A stretch of DNA of 64,000 bases from Oscillospiraceae bacterium. Its GTDB lineage: Bacteria; Bacillota; Clostridia; Oscillospirales; CAG-272. The notes below the pieces were generated by a model. The model was not told the origin of the DNA and did not search any database. It saw only the letters and a list, made by a program, of their open reading frames with translations. Every line of letters starts with the position of its first letter. The stretch's first letter is position 1. Positions 42,504 to 50,643 of the stretch are shown piece by piece. The stretch spans positions 25,306-89,305 of the forward strand of contig QAKK01000023.1 in assembly GCA_003343845.1 (NCBI GenBank), in the 5' to 3' direction. Made by a program: the position numbers and the translations under genes.

Positions 42504-43072
42504 ATAAATTCATCAAGACCCTTACGGTCATCCTCGTGATCGCGGGACTGTCCGTCCTCTGCGGACTTCTTGCCGCGCGCTTTGCCGACAAGCTCGACCG
42601 TGCGCGCTACCCGCTGAAATACACCGACCTTGTCGAAAAATACGCCGAGGTCTACAAAGTGCCGCGCGACATCTGCTATGCGGTGATCCGCACCGAAAGC
42701 GGATTTGACCCCACCGCCGTTTCTGCGGCGGGCGCGGTCGGTCTGATGCAGATGATGCCCGCCACCTTTGCCGACCTGACCGCCCGCACCGGCGACAACT
42801 ATGAGACCGGCATGCTCTACGACCCCGAGACCAGCATCCGCTACGGCGTCTATTACCTCTCGATGCTCTACGACCGCTACGGCGTGTGGGACACGGCGTT
42901 TGCCGCCTACAACTGCGGTATGGGGCGCGTGGACGGCTGGATCGAAGAGGGCAAGATCGACGAGACCGGCAGGCTGACCGAAATTCCGATCGCCGAAACA
43001 AGAGCCTATGTCGGGCGCGTCAAGGAAGCGATCGGAAAATACGAAAAGCTCTACAACACCGAATCCGAATAA
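42500..43072 (+). CDS. lytic transglycosylase (SLT domain)
   Basis: A 190-residue membrane-anchored or exported murein hydrolase. One N-terminal helix (about 7-28) is followed by an SLT domain (about 45-165) with catalytic Glu in VIRTESGFDP, then GAVGLMQMMP and AFAAYNCGMGRVDGW. The start is TTG 42500, overlapping the coaE stop, with GGAGG 7 nt upstream. It cleaves peptidoglycan strands at MurNAc-GlcNAc bonds. It is coupled to coaE and followed 31 nt later by the aminopeptidase gene. Confidence 0.92.
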   Translation: MNKFIKTLTVILVIAGLSVLCGLLAARFADKLDRARYPLKYTDLVEKYAEVYKVPRDICYAVIRTESGFDPTAVSAAGAVGLMQMMPATFADLTARTGDNYETGMLYDPETSIRYGVYYLSMLYDRYGVWDTAFAAYNCGMGRVDGWIEEGKIDETGRLTEIPIAETRAYVGRVKEAIGKYEKLYNTESE

Positions 43073-43103
43073 AAAATTTTTATATATCAAAGGAGATTTC
43101 AAA

Positions 43104-44465
43104 ATGGAAGAACTCGTTTACAAGAAGAAAAGCTCCTATGAGCTTGCCCCCGAGAAGACAGAGGCAGCATTCGCCTTTGCCAAGGACTATATGCGCTTTC
43201 TCGACAGTTCGAAGACCGAGCGCGAGGCGGTGGAAACTGCCGTCGCCGCCGCAGAAGCAGCTGGCTTTACACCCTACAAGCTGGGCGATGCGGTCAAGGT
43301 CGGCGACCGCCGCTACCTCAACAACCGCGGCAAGTCGCTCATCCTCTTCCGCGTGGGCAGCGAATCGCTGAACTGCGGCATCCGCATCACGGCGGCGCAC
43401 ATCGACTCCCCCCGCATCGACCTGAAGCAGCAGCCGCTCTATGAGGCAGACGGCATGGCGTTCTTCAAGACGCATTACTACGGCGGTCTGCGCAAGTACC
43501 AGTGGACGGCAATCCCGCTCGCCCTGCACGGCGTTGTGATCCGCGCGGATGGCGAGAGCGTGCGCATCTCGATCGGCGAGGACGCGGGCGACCCCGTCTT
43601 CTATATCAACGACCTGCTGCCGCACCTTGCCGCCGCACAGTCGAAGGAGCCGCTTGCCTCCGCTATCAAGGGCGAGGACCTCAACCTGCTCTGCGGTTCC
43701 GCACCGCTTGCGGGCGAGGACGACGACGCCATCAAGAAGAATGTACTGAAGCTGCTCCATGAAAAGTACGGCATCATCGAGTCCGACTTTGTCAGCGCAG
43801 AGCTGGAGATTGTGCCCGCGACCGGCGCGCGCGACATCGGCTTTGACCGTGCACTGATCGGCTCTTACGGCCACGACGACCGCGTGTGCGCATACCCTGC
43901 GCTGCGCGCCATCCTCGACACCGACGACACGACGCACACGCAGATCTGCGTGCTGGCAGATAAAGAAGAGATCGGCTCGATGGGCGTCAGCGGCATGCAG
44001 AGCGCCGTCTTCTGCGACCTTGTCGACGAGCTTGCCGCCGCCCTCGGCGCAAACCCGCGCGTGTGCAGAAGCGCCTCCACCTGCCTCTCGGCAGATGTCA
44101 CCGCAGCATACGACCCGAACTTTGCCTCCGTCTTTGAAAAGCGCAACAGCGCGATCATCGGGGACGGCGTTGCAATGTGCAAGTACACCGGCGCGCGCGG
44201 CAAGAGCGGCTCGTCCGACGCATCGGCAGAACTGGTCGGCAAGATCCGCGCCATTCTCGACGGCGCAGGCGTCGTCTGGCAGACTGCCGAGCTCGGCAAG
44301 GTTGACGAGGGCGGCGGCGGAACGGTCGCGATGTTCATCGCCAACCGCAACATTGACACGCTGGACATCGGCGTGCCGGTCATCTCGATGCACGCCCCCT
44401 TTGAAGTCGTCTCCAAGGTCGACGTCTACAGTGCATACGAGGCATTCAAGGCATTCACAAAATAA
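43104..44465 (+). CDS. M18 family aspartyl aminopeptidase
   Basis: A 453-residue M18 metallo-aminopeptidase. Metal and catalytic motifs are AAHIDSPR, the Glu pair in ADKEEIGSMG, the Asp in SADVTAAYDP and the late His in SMHAPFEVVSK. These enzymes remove N-terminal acidic residues from peptides in the cytoplasm as large oligomers. AAGGAG precedes ATG 43104; an in-frame extension upstream overlaps the transglycosylase gene and is rejected. A weak hairpin terminator follows. Confidence 0.95.
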   Translation: MEELVYKKKSSYELAPEKTEAAFAFAKDYMRFLDSSKTEREAVETAVAAAEAAGFTPYKLGDAVKVGDRRYLNNRGKSLILFRVGSESLNCGIRITAAHIDSPRIDLKQQPLYEADGMAFFKTHYYGGLRKYQWTAIPLALHGVVIRADGESVRISIGEDAGDPVFYINDLLPHLAAAQSKEPLASAIKGEDLNLLCGSAPLAGEDDDAIKKNVLKLLHEKYGIIESDFVSAELEIVPATGARDIGFDRALIGSYGHDDRVCAYPALRAILDTDDTTHTQICVLADKEEIGSMGVSGMQSAVFCDLVDELAAALGANPRVCRSASTCLSADVTAAYDPNFASVFEKRNSAIIGDGVAMCKYTGARGKSGSSDASAELVGKIRAILDGAGVVWQTAELGKVDEGGGGTVAMFIANRNIDTLDIGVPVISMHAPFEVVSKVDVYSAYEAFKAFTK

Positions 44466-44474
44466 ATTTACAGA

Positions 44475-44504
44475 CCGAAAGTCCGCCTGCGGGCGGCTTT
44501 TCGG
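44475..44504 (+). terminator. hairpin between M18 gene and prfA
   Basis: Stem gccgcc-type arms (gtccgcc/gggcggc) extended by ccgaaa/ttttcgg. The T-run is short, so it may only attenuate. Confidence 0.5.
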
Positions 44505-44524
44505 CGTTTAACGGAGTTTCACAC

Positions 44525-45604
44525 ATGATCGAAAAGCTCGAAAAAGCCGAGGCGCGTTTTGACAAACTGGAGGAGAGCCTGGCAGACCCCGAAATTTACA
44601 AGGATCAGGAATCCTATGCCGCGCTGATGAAGGAGCGCAAAGCGCTCACCCCCGTCATCGAAAAGTACCGCGCCTATAAAGCAGCCGTCGCCGCGCGCGA
44701 CGGCGCAGCCGAGCTGCGGGACGACGCCGCGCAGGACAGCGAGCTGCGCGAGCTGGCGGCGGCGGAATTTGCCGACGAGGCGAAAAAGTGCGAGGCGCTG
44801 CACGAGGAGCTGAAAATTCTGCTGCTGCCGAAGGACCCGAACGACGACAAGAACGTCATCGTCGAGATCCGACAGGGCGCAGGCGGCGAGGAGGCGGCGC
44901 TGTTTGCCGCCGTGCTCTACCGCATGTACACCATGTACGCAACCGCGAAGGGCTTCAAGACCGAGCGCATCGGCGCAAACGAGACCGAGCTCGGCGGCTT
45001 CAAGGAGATCAGCTTCATGGTGGAGGGCGAGGGCGCGTATTCCCGGCTGAAATTCGAGAGCGGCGTGCACCGCGTGCAGCGCGTGCCCGAGACCGAGGCG
45101 CAGGGGCGCATCCAGACCTCGACGGCGACCGTTGCGGTGCTGCCCGAGGTCGAGGACGTGGAGATCGAGATCAACCCCGCCGACCTGAAGATCGAGACCT
45201 GCAAATCGAGCGGCGCGGGCGGGCAGCACGTCAACAAGACCGAGAGCGCCATCCGCATCATCCACATCCCTACCGGGATTGTGGTGGAATGTCAGGAGGA
45301 GCGCAGTCAGTTCAAAAACCGGGACAAGGCGATGAAGATGCTGCGCACCAAGCTCTACGATATGGAACTCACCAAGCAGACCGAGGCGATCGCCTCGGCG
45401 CGCAAGAGCCAGGTCGGCACGGGCGACCGCAGCGAGCGCATCCGTACCTACAACTACCCGCAGGGGCGCGTGACCGATCACCGCATCGGGCTGACGCTCT
45501 ATTCGCTCGAGAGCTTTCTCAACGGAAACCTGGATGAAATGATCGACGCGCTGATCACCGCCGACACGGCGGAAAAGCTGAAGGGCGCGGAGGATGACGT
45601 ATAA
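44525..45604 (+). CDS. prfA: peptide chain release factor 1
   Basis: A 359-residue class I release factor. It has the codon-recognition PxT motif (PET in RVPETEAQGRI, about 185-195), followed by HTS-like QTSTATV, and the catalytic GGQ in GAGGQHVNKT (about 235). The coiled-coil N-terminal domain is about 1-105. It releases peptides at UAA and UAG. GGAG precedes ATG 44525. The stop TAA is followed immediately by the Sua5 start. Confidence 0.96.
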   Translation: MIEKLEKAEARFDKLEESLADPEIYKDQESYAALMKERKALTPVIEKYRAYKAAVAARDGAAELRDDAAQDSELRELAAAEFADEAKKCEALHEELKILLLPKDPNDDKNVIVEIRQGAGGEEAALFAAVLYRMYTMYATAKGFKTERIGANETELGGFKEISFMVEGEGAYSRLKFESGVHRVQRVPETEAQGRIQTSTATVAVLPEVEDVEIEINPADLKIETCKSSGAGGQHVNKTESAIRIIHIPTGIVVECQEERSQFKNRDKAMKMLRTKLYDMELTKQTEAIASARKSQVGTGDRSERIRTYNYPQGRVTDHRIGLTLYSLESFLNGNLDEMIDALITADTAEKLKGAEDDV

Positions 45605-46627
45605 ATGACCACCGAATTTATCCATACAGACGAAATCAATGACGAAGTTCTCGCCCGCGCGGGTGCCATCATCCGCCGCGGCGGACTGGTCGTCTTTCCC
45701 ACCGAGACGGTCTACGGTCTCGGGGCAAACGCGCTTGACGCCGAGGCGGCAAAAAAAGTCTATGCCGCGAAGGGCAGACCGTCCGACAACCCGCTCATCA
45801 CCCACATTACGACCCCCGAGGACGCAGACAAATACGCCGTGACAAACGAGACCTACCGGCGGCTTGCGCGCGCGTTCATGCCCGGACCCTTAACCGTAAT
45901 CCTGCCGAAGCGCGACTGCATTCCGCTTGCAACGACCGGCGGACTTGACAGCGTGGGCATCCGCTGCCCAGAAAACAAAATTGCAAGACGGCTGATCGCG
46001 GCGGCGGGCGTGCCGATTGCCGCGCCGAGCGCCAACCTCTCGGGCAAGCCGTCGCCCACGCGCGCCGAGCATGTGCGCTATGACCTCGACGGCAAGGTGG
46101 ACATGATCCTCGACGGCGGCGACTGCACCGTCGGCGTGGAATCCACCATCGTCAAGGTGGACGGCGACAGGCTCACCCTGCTCCGCCCAGGCGGCATCAC
46201 GCTCGACATGCTGCGCGCCCTGTTTGACGACGTTTCGGTTGCCGAGGCGGTCACGGGCAAGCTGCCGGAGGGCGTGCGCCCCCTCTCCCCCGGCATGAAA
46301 TACCGCCACTATGCGCCGTCGGCGCCGCTCTACCTAGTCGGCGGCGACGATGCAAAGCGGCGCGCCTATTTCTCCGCGGCGGATGCGGACACGCTACTCC
46401 TCGTCTTTGACGAAGAAGTCGGTCTGTTCCCGACGCACCGCGTGATTGCGATCGGCGGCGAGCGTGACATTGCGGCGCAGGTCAAGCGGCTGTTTGCCGC
46501 CCTGCGCGAAGCGGATGCCGCAGGCGCGAAGAAGATTCTCGCGCCGCTGCCCGCCAAGACCGGGCTTTCGCTGGCGCTCTACAACCGCATGATCCGCGCT
46601 GCGGCGCACAACATCATCACGCTGTGA
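45605..46627 (+). CDS. tsaC: L-threonylcarbamoyladenylate synthase (Sua5 type)
   Basis: A 340-residue protein with a YrdC-like domain (about 10-205: FPTETVYGLGANA, KGRPSDNPLI, PGPLTVILPK, SANLSGKPSPT) and the extra C-terminal Sua5 domain (about 240-335). It makes threonylcarbamoyl-AMP from Thr, bicarbonate and ATP for the t6A37 modification of ANN-decoding tRNAs. GGAGG sits 8 nt before the start, inside prfA, so the two genes are coupled. Confidence 0.95.
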   Translation: MTTEFIHTDEINDEVLARAGAIIRRGGLVVFPTETVYGLGANALDAEAAKKVYAAKGRPSDNPLITHITTPEDADKYAVTNETYRRLARAFMPGPLTVILPKRDCIPLATTGGLDSVGIRCPENKIARRLIAAAGVPIAAPSANLSGKPSPTRAEHVRYDLDGKVDMILDGGDCTVGVESTIVKVDGDRLTLLRPGGITLDMLRALFDDVSVAEAVTGKLPEGVRPLSPGMKYRHYAPSAPLYLVGGDDAKRRAYFSAADADTLLLVFDEEVGLFPTHRVIAIGGERDIAAQVKRLFAALREADAAGAKKILAPLPAKTGLSLALYNRMIRAAAHNIITL

Positions 46628-47373
46628 GCGTCACCGAAAACGACCGTCTGCGCTTTGCCGCCGCCGTCTCGGCAGCCGAAGCGCGCGTGCGCGCCGCAGG
46701 CGGCATCGGCACGCTCGGCGAGCGCACGCTGCACGCGGCGCTCAAGCTCTATTACGAGCCGGACACCGACCTGCACGAGGTCGGCGTGGGGCGCTATGTC
46801 GCCGACATCAAGAATGCCGACGGCATCACCGAGATCCAGACGCGCGGGTTCTCGTCGCTCGACAAAAAGCTGGACGCTTTTCTGCCCGAGGGGCAGGTCA
46901 CCGTGGTCTACCCGCTTGCCGCAAAGAAGTGGATCGCGATGCTCGACCCGGAGACCGGCACGCTCGGCGAAAAGCACCGCAGCCCCAAAAAGGAGACACC
47001 GCTCGACGCGCTGTGGGAGCTCTCCTTCATCCTGCCACACCTCGGTGACGCGAATCTCACGGTTCGCCTGCCGGTGCTGGAAGTGCTGGAATTCCGACGG
47101 CGCGGTGGCAGGCGGTGGAAGAATTCCACCACGCGGCTGGAGCGTCTGCCGCTCGACCTCATCGACGAGGCAGTGCTCCGCACAAAGGACGACTACCGCG
47201 CACTGCTGCCCGCGGAGCTGCCCGCCGTTTTCACGGCGGCGGACTTTGCAAAGGCGGCAAAAAGAAGCAAAAACTTCACGCAGAAGGCTCTGAAAACGCT
47301 CTGCGCGCTCGGCGTGACCGCGCGCTGCGGCAAGGCGCAAAATGCGTATCTATACCGAAGAAGTGAGGACTGA
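46624..47373 (+). CDS. uncharacterised protein, possible PD-(D/E)XK-like fold
   Basis: A 249-residue protein I cannot name with certainty. The start is probably GTG 46624, overlapping the Sua5 stop (GTGA), with no clear Shine-Dalgarno. A conserved-looking stretch LHAALKLYYEPD, then VGRYVADIKNADGITEIQTR, VTVVYPLAAKKWI and RSPKKETP recalls a nuclease-type D-x(n)-ExQ core. The C-terminus (about 195-245) looks like a winged helix. I infer a possible restriction-like or DNA-associated protein conserved in Clostridia. It lies directly before the topoisomerase subunit gene. Confidence 0.6.
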   Translation: MSVTENDRLRFAAAVSAAEARVRAAGGIGTLGERTLHAALKLYYEPDTDLHEVGVGRYVADIKNADGITEIQTRGFSSLDKKLDAFLPEGQVTVVYPLAAKKWIAMLDPETGTLGEKHRSPKKETPLDALWELSFILPHLGDANLTVRLPVLEVLEFRRRGGRRWKNSTTRLERLPLDLIDEAVLRTKDDYRALLPAELPAVFTAADFAKAAKRSKNFTQKALKTLCALGVTARCGKAQNAYLYRRSED

Positions 47374-47375
47374 AA

Positions 47376-49580
47376 ATGGCAAAGGCAAAAGCAAAGAACA
47401 TCGACCGCGACCGACGCGCCACCGAACCCGCCGCCCCCGCGACACCGCAGCTCATCACCGACGTCATTGAGCAGAACTACATGCCCTATACCATGAGCGT
47501 CATCATCTCGCGCGCGATCCCGGACATCGACGGCTTCAAGCCCGCGCACCGCAAGCTGCTCTATACCATGTACAAGATGGGACTGCTCACAGGACAGCGC
47601 ACCAAGAGCGCCAACATCGTCGGGCAGACAATGAAGCTGAATCCGCACGGCGATGCCGCCATCTACGAGACGATGGTGCGCCTCACGCGCGGCAACGAGG
47701 CGCTGCTCCACCCCTTTGTCGACTCCAAGGGCAGCTTTGGCAAGCAGTACAGCCGCGACATGGCGTATGCCGCCTCGCGATACACCGAGGCGAAGCTCGA
47801 CCCCTTCTGCGCCGAGATCTTCCGCGGTGTGGACAAGGACGCGGTGGACATGGTGCCGAACTACGACAACACCACCACCGAGCCCGTGCTGCTGCCGACC
47901 TCGTTTCCCAACATTTTGGTTTCGCCCAACATGGGCATTGCCGTCGGCATGGCGTCCTCCATCTGCTCCTTCAACCTCGGCGAGGTCTGCGATGCGACGA
48001 TCGCGCTGCTCCGCCACCCGAACACCACGGTTGACACGCTGATGGACATCATGAAGGCGCCCGATTTTCCCGGCGGCGCGTACATCATCTACAACCGCGA
48101 GGCGATGCGCCGCGTGTTTGAGACCGGGCGCGGTCCCCTGCGGATGCGCGCGCGCTATTCCTATGACAAGGACGCAAACTGCATCGACGTGACGCAGATC
48201 CCCTATTCCACCTCGATCGAGGCGATCATCGCAAAGATCACTGATGCGGTGAAGAGCGGCAAGATCAAGGACATCACCGATGTGCGCGACGAGATCGACC
48301 TCTCGGGCTTCAAGCTGACCATCGACCTGCGCCGCGGCACCGACCCGGACAAGCTGATGACCAAGCTCTACAAGCTGACGCCGCTGGAGGATGCGTTTGA
48401 TTGCAACTTCAACGTGCTGATCGACGGCGCGCCCCGCCAGCTCGGCGTGGCGGACATCCTGCGCGAATGGATCCGCTTCCGCATGGGCTGCCTGCGCCGC
48501 GAACTCAGCTTTGACCTCGGCAAGAAGAAGGAAAAGCTGCATCTGCTGCTCGGGCTCGGCAAGATCCTGCTTGACATCGACCGCGCGATTGCCATCGTGC
48601 GCGGCACCGCCAAGGAGAGCGAGGTCGTGCCCAACCTGATGCAGGCGTTCAACCTCGACGAGATCCAGGCGGAATACATCGCCGAGATCAAACTGCGCCA
48701 TCTCAACCGCGAATATATCATGGACCGCATCAAGGAGATTGAGAACCTCAAGGCGGAGATCGCCGACCTCGAAGCAATCATCGGCGACGACCTCAAGGTC
48801 AAGGCGGAGATCGCAAAGCAGCTCACCGAGATCAAGAAAAAGTACGCAAAGCCGCGCAAGACGCAGCTCATCGGCGACGACGAGATTGAGGTTGCCACGG
48901 CGGACGACTTTGTGGAGAACTACAATGCAAAGCTGATCCTCACGCACGACGGCTACTTCAAGAAGATCACGCTGGTCTCGCTGCGCGGTAGCGACGAGCA
49001 GAAGCTGAAGGAGGGCGACCGCATCACGCACACGATCGACTGCGACAACACTGCCGAGGTGCTGTTTGTCACCGACCGCTGCCAGATGTACAAGGCACGC
49101 GTGCGCGACTTTGACCCGGTCAAGGCGTCGGCGCTGGGCGACTTTCTGCCCGCCAAGCTCGGCATGGGCGACGGCGAGCGTCCGATCGCGATGATTCTCC
49201 TTGGCGAAGGGCTGGAAAAGTGCAACATGATCTACATCTTTGAAAACGGCAAGGGCGTGCGCGTCAGCCTATCGGCATATCAGCTGTCAGGTACGCGCAG
49301 GAAGTTCTCGGGCGTGTATTCGTCCGCATCGCCGATCGTTGCTGCGATTCTCGAAGACGCGCCGAAGGATATTATCCTCGTGTCCAGCCAGAACAAGGCG
49401 ATCACCATCAAAAGCGCGCTCATCCCCGAAAAATCCACGCGCACGGCGGGCGGCGTGACGCTGTTCACGCTGAAGGCGGGAGCAACCGTCATCTATGCGG
49501 ACGAGACCGAAAAGTCGATCTACCCCGACCCGCAGAACTACCGCAAGATCAAGATCCCGGCGACCGGCTCGGCGCTGTAA
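47376..49580 (+). CDS. parC: DNA topoisomerase IV/gyrase subunit A paralogue
   Basis: A 734-residue type IIA topoisomerase A subunit. The breakage-reunion domain (about 30-450) has the active-site Tyr in ASRYTEAKL and the quinolone-region sequence HGDAAIYETMVRL. A coiled coil (about 450-500) and a beta-pinwheel domain (about 525-730) follow. It lacks the canonical GyrA box in the pinwheel, so a ParC-type decatenase is more likely than gyrase. The position of E. coli GyrA Ser83 is Ala. The parE partner is not in the window. GAGG precedes ATG 47376. Confidence 0.88.
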   Translation: MAKAKAKNIDRDRRATEPAAPATPQLITDVIEQNYMPYTMSVIISRAIPDIDGFKPAHRKLLYTMYKMGLLTGQRTKSANIVGQTMKLNPHGDAAIYETMVRLTRGNEALLHPFVDSKGSFGKQYSRDMAYAASRYTEAKLDPFCAEIFRGVDKDAVDMVPNYDNTTTEPVLLPTSFPNILVSPNMGIAVGMASSICSFNLGEVCDATIALLRHPNTTVDTLMDIMKAPDFPGGAYIIYNREAMRRVFETGRGPLRMRARYSYDKDANCIDVTQIPYSTSIEAIIAKITDAVKSGKIKDITDVRDEIDLSGFKLTIDLRRGTDPDKLMTKLYKLTPLEDAFDCNFNVLIDGAPRQLGVADILREWIRFRMGCLRRELSFDLGKKKEKLHLLLGLGKILLDIDRAIAIVRGTAKESEVVPNLMQAFNLDEIQAEYIAEIKLRHLNREYIMDRIKEIENLKAEIADLEAIIGDDLKVKAEIAKQLTEIKKKYAKPRKTQLIGDDEIEVATADDFVENYNAKLILTHDGYFKKITLVSLRGSDEQKLKEGDRITHTIDCDNTAEVLFVTDRCQMYKARVRDFDPVKASALGDFLPAKLGMGDGERPIAMILLGEGLEKCNMIYIFENGKGVRVSLSAYQLSGTRRKFSGVYSSASPIVAAILEDAPKDIILVSSQNKAITIKSALIPEKSTRTAGGVTLFTLKAGATVIYADETEKSIYPDPQNYRKIKIPATGSAL

Positions 49581-49595
49581 GGAAGGAGAACAATC

Positions 49596-50366
49596 ATGAA
49601 AATCGCTATCGTTACCGGCGCGTCCTCCGGCATGGGGCGCGAATTTGTCTATGCGCTTGACCGCGAGGGCAAGTATGAAGAGATCTGGGTGATCGCGCGC
49701 CGCGCCGATCGGCTGGAATCCCTGAAGACCGAATGCAAAACCGCGATCCGCCCGATCGCGCTCGACCTCGGCAAAGCCGAGAGTTTTGATGCCTACCGCA
49801 CCCTGCTGGAGACCGAAAAGCCGGACGTCTCGGTGCTGGTCAACTGTGCGGGCTTCGGCAAATTCGGCACCTACGCCGAGATCCCGACCGAGGTTGCCTG
49901 CGAGATGATCGACCTCAACTGCAAGGCACTTGTCCACATGACCGAGTATACCCTACCCTACATGAACACGGGCGCGCACATTGTCGAGCTGGACTCGCTC
50001 TCCTCCTTCCAGCCCGTGCCCTATATCGGCGTCTACGGCGCGACCAAGGCGTTTGTCCTCAGCTATTCCCGCGCGCTGAACGTGGAGCTGCGTCCGCGCG
50101 GCATCAAGGTGATGGCGGTCTGCCCCGGCTGGGTGCGCACCGACTTCTTTGACCGCGCTAAGACCGACTGCACGAATGCCGTGACCTACTTCAACAAGAT
50201 GTATGAGGCAAAGGACGTCGTCGCCACCGCGATGCGCGACCTGTACAAGCCGAAAAAGGATGTCTCCATCCACGGCTTCCCCGTGCGTGCGCAGGTGCTC
50301 GCCGTCAAGCTGCTGCCCCACCGCTTTGTCATGCACACCTGGATGAAGCAGCAGAAGCATCTTTAA
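49596..50366 (+). CDS. short-chain dehydrogenase
   Basis: A 256-residue SDR with VTGASSGMGREF at 6-17, NCAGFG (in place of NNAG), a catalytic Ser in LDSLSSFQP and Tyr/Lys in YGATKAFV. The extension CPGWVRTDFFDRA and a basic C-terminus place it near the DltE/YqjQ-like group that acts on lipids or ketones. GGAAGGAG precedes ATG 49596, 15 nt after the topoisomerase stop. A strong terminator follows. Substrate unknown. Confidence 0.9.
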   Translation: MKIAIVTGASSGMGREFVYALDREGKYEEIWVIARRADRLESLKTECKTAIRPIALDLGKAESFDAYRTLLETEKPDVSVLVNCAGFGKFGTYAEIPTEVACEMIDLNCKALVHMTEYTLPYMNTGAHIVELDSLSSFQPVPYIGVYGATKAFVLSYSRALNVELRPRGIKVMAVCPGWVRTDFFDRAKTDCTNAVTYFNKMYEAKDVVATAMRDLYKPKKDVSIHGFPVRAQVLAVKLLPHRFVMHTWMKQQKHL

Positions 50367-50394
50367 GCGGCATCCGCATTTCCGTTTCGCATAT

Positions 50395-50433
50395 AGAAAA
50401 CCGCTGCCTGTACATAACAGGCAGCGGTTTTCT
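50395..50433 (+). terminator. terminator after the SDR gene
   Basis: A 16-bp stem (agaaaaccgctgcctg with its complement) and 7-nt loop, T-rich on both sides. Confidence 0.9.
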
Positions 50434-50446
50434 GTCTTTGGGGAGC

Positions 50447-50599
50447 TCATTCGGTTTCCGGTCGGATCTCCACGGTTCTGCCGCCGAGATTCTCATAGAT
50501 GCGGTGCGAGATGGACAGCACAGTTCGCCCGGCGGAGGCGCGGCGCAGCGCTTCGAGCACGCGCGCCTCGGTCTCCGTACATCGTTGTACATACATCAT
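50447..50599 (-). pseudogene. ABC-transporter ATPase C-terminal fragment
   Basis: A 50-residue frame ending TEARVLEALRRASAGRTVLS and ISHRIY, which matches the post-Walker-B H-loop region of ABC ATPases (TE..VL..L.....RTVLSISHR). Nothing of the Walker A or signature region remains. Minus-strand TTGACT (50620-50625) and TATAAT (50598-50603), 16 bp apart, lie directly upstream; the -10 overlaps the first ATG, so the original gene start has been lost. A deletion relic is the simplest reading. Confidence 0.6.
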
Positions 50600-50643
50600 T
50601 ATACGCGGGAAAAGAGAGAAGTCAACAGACTTCTCTCTTTTTC

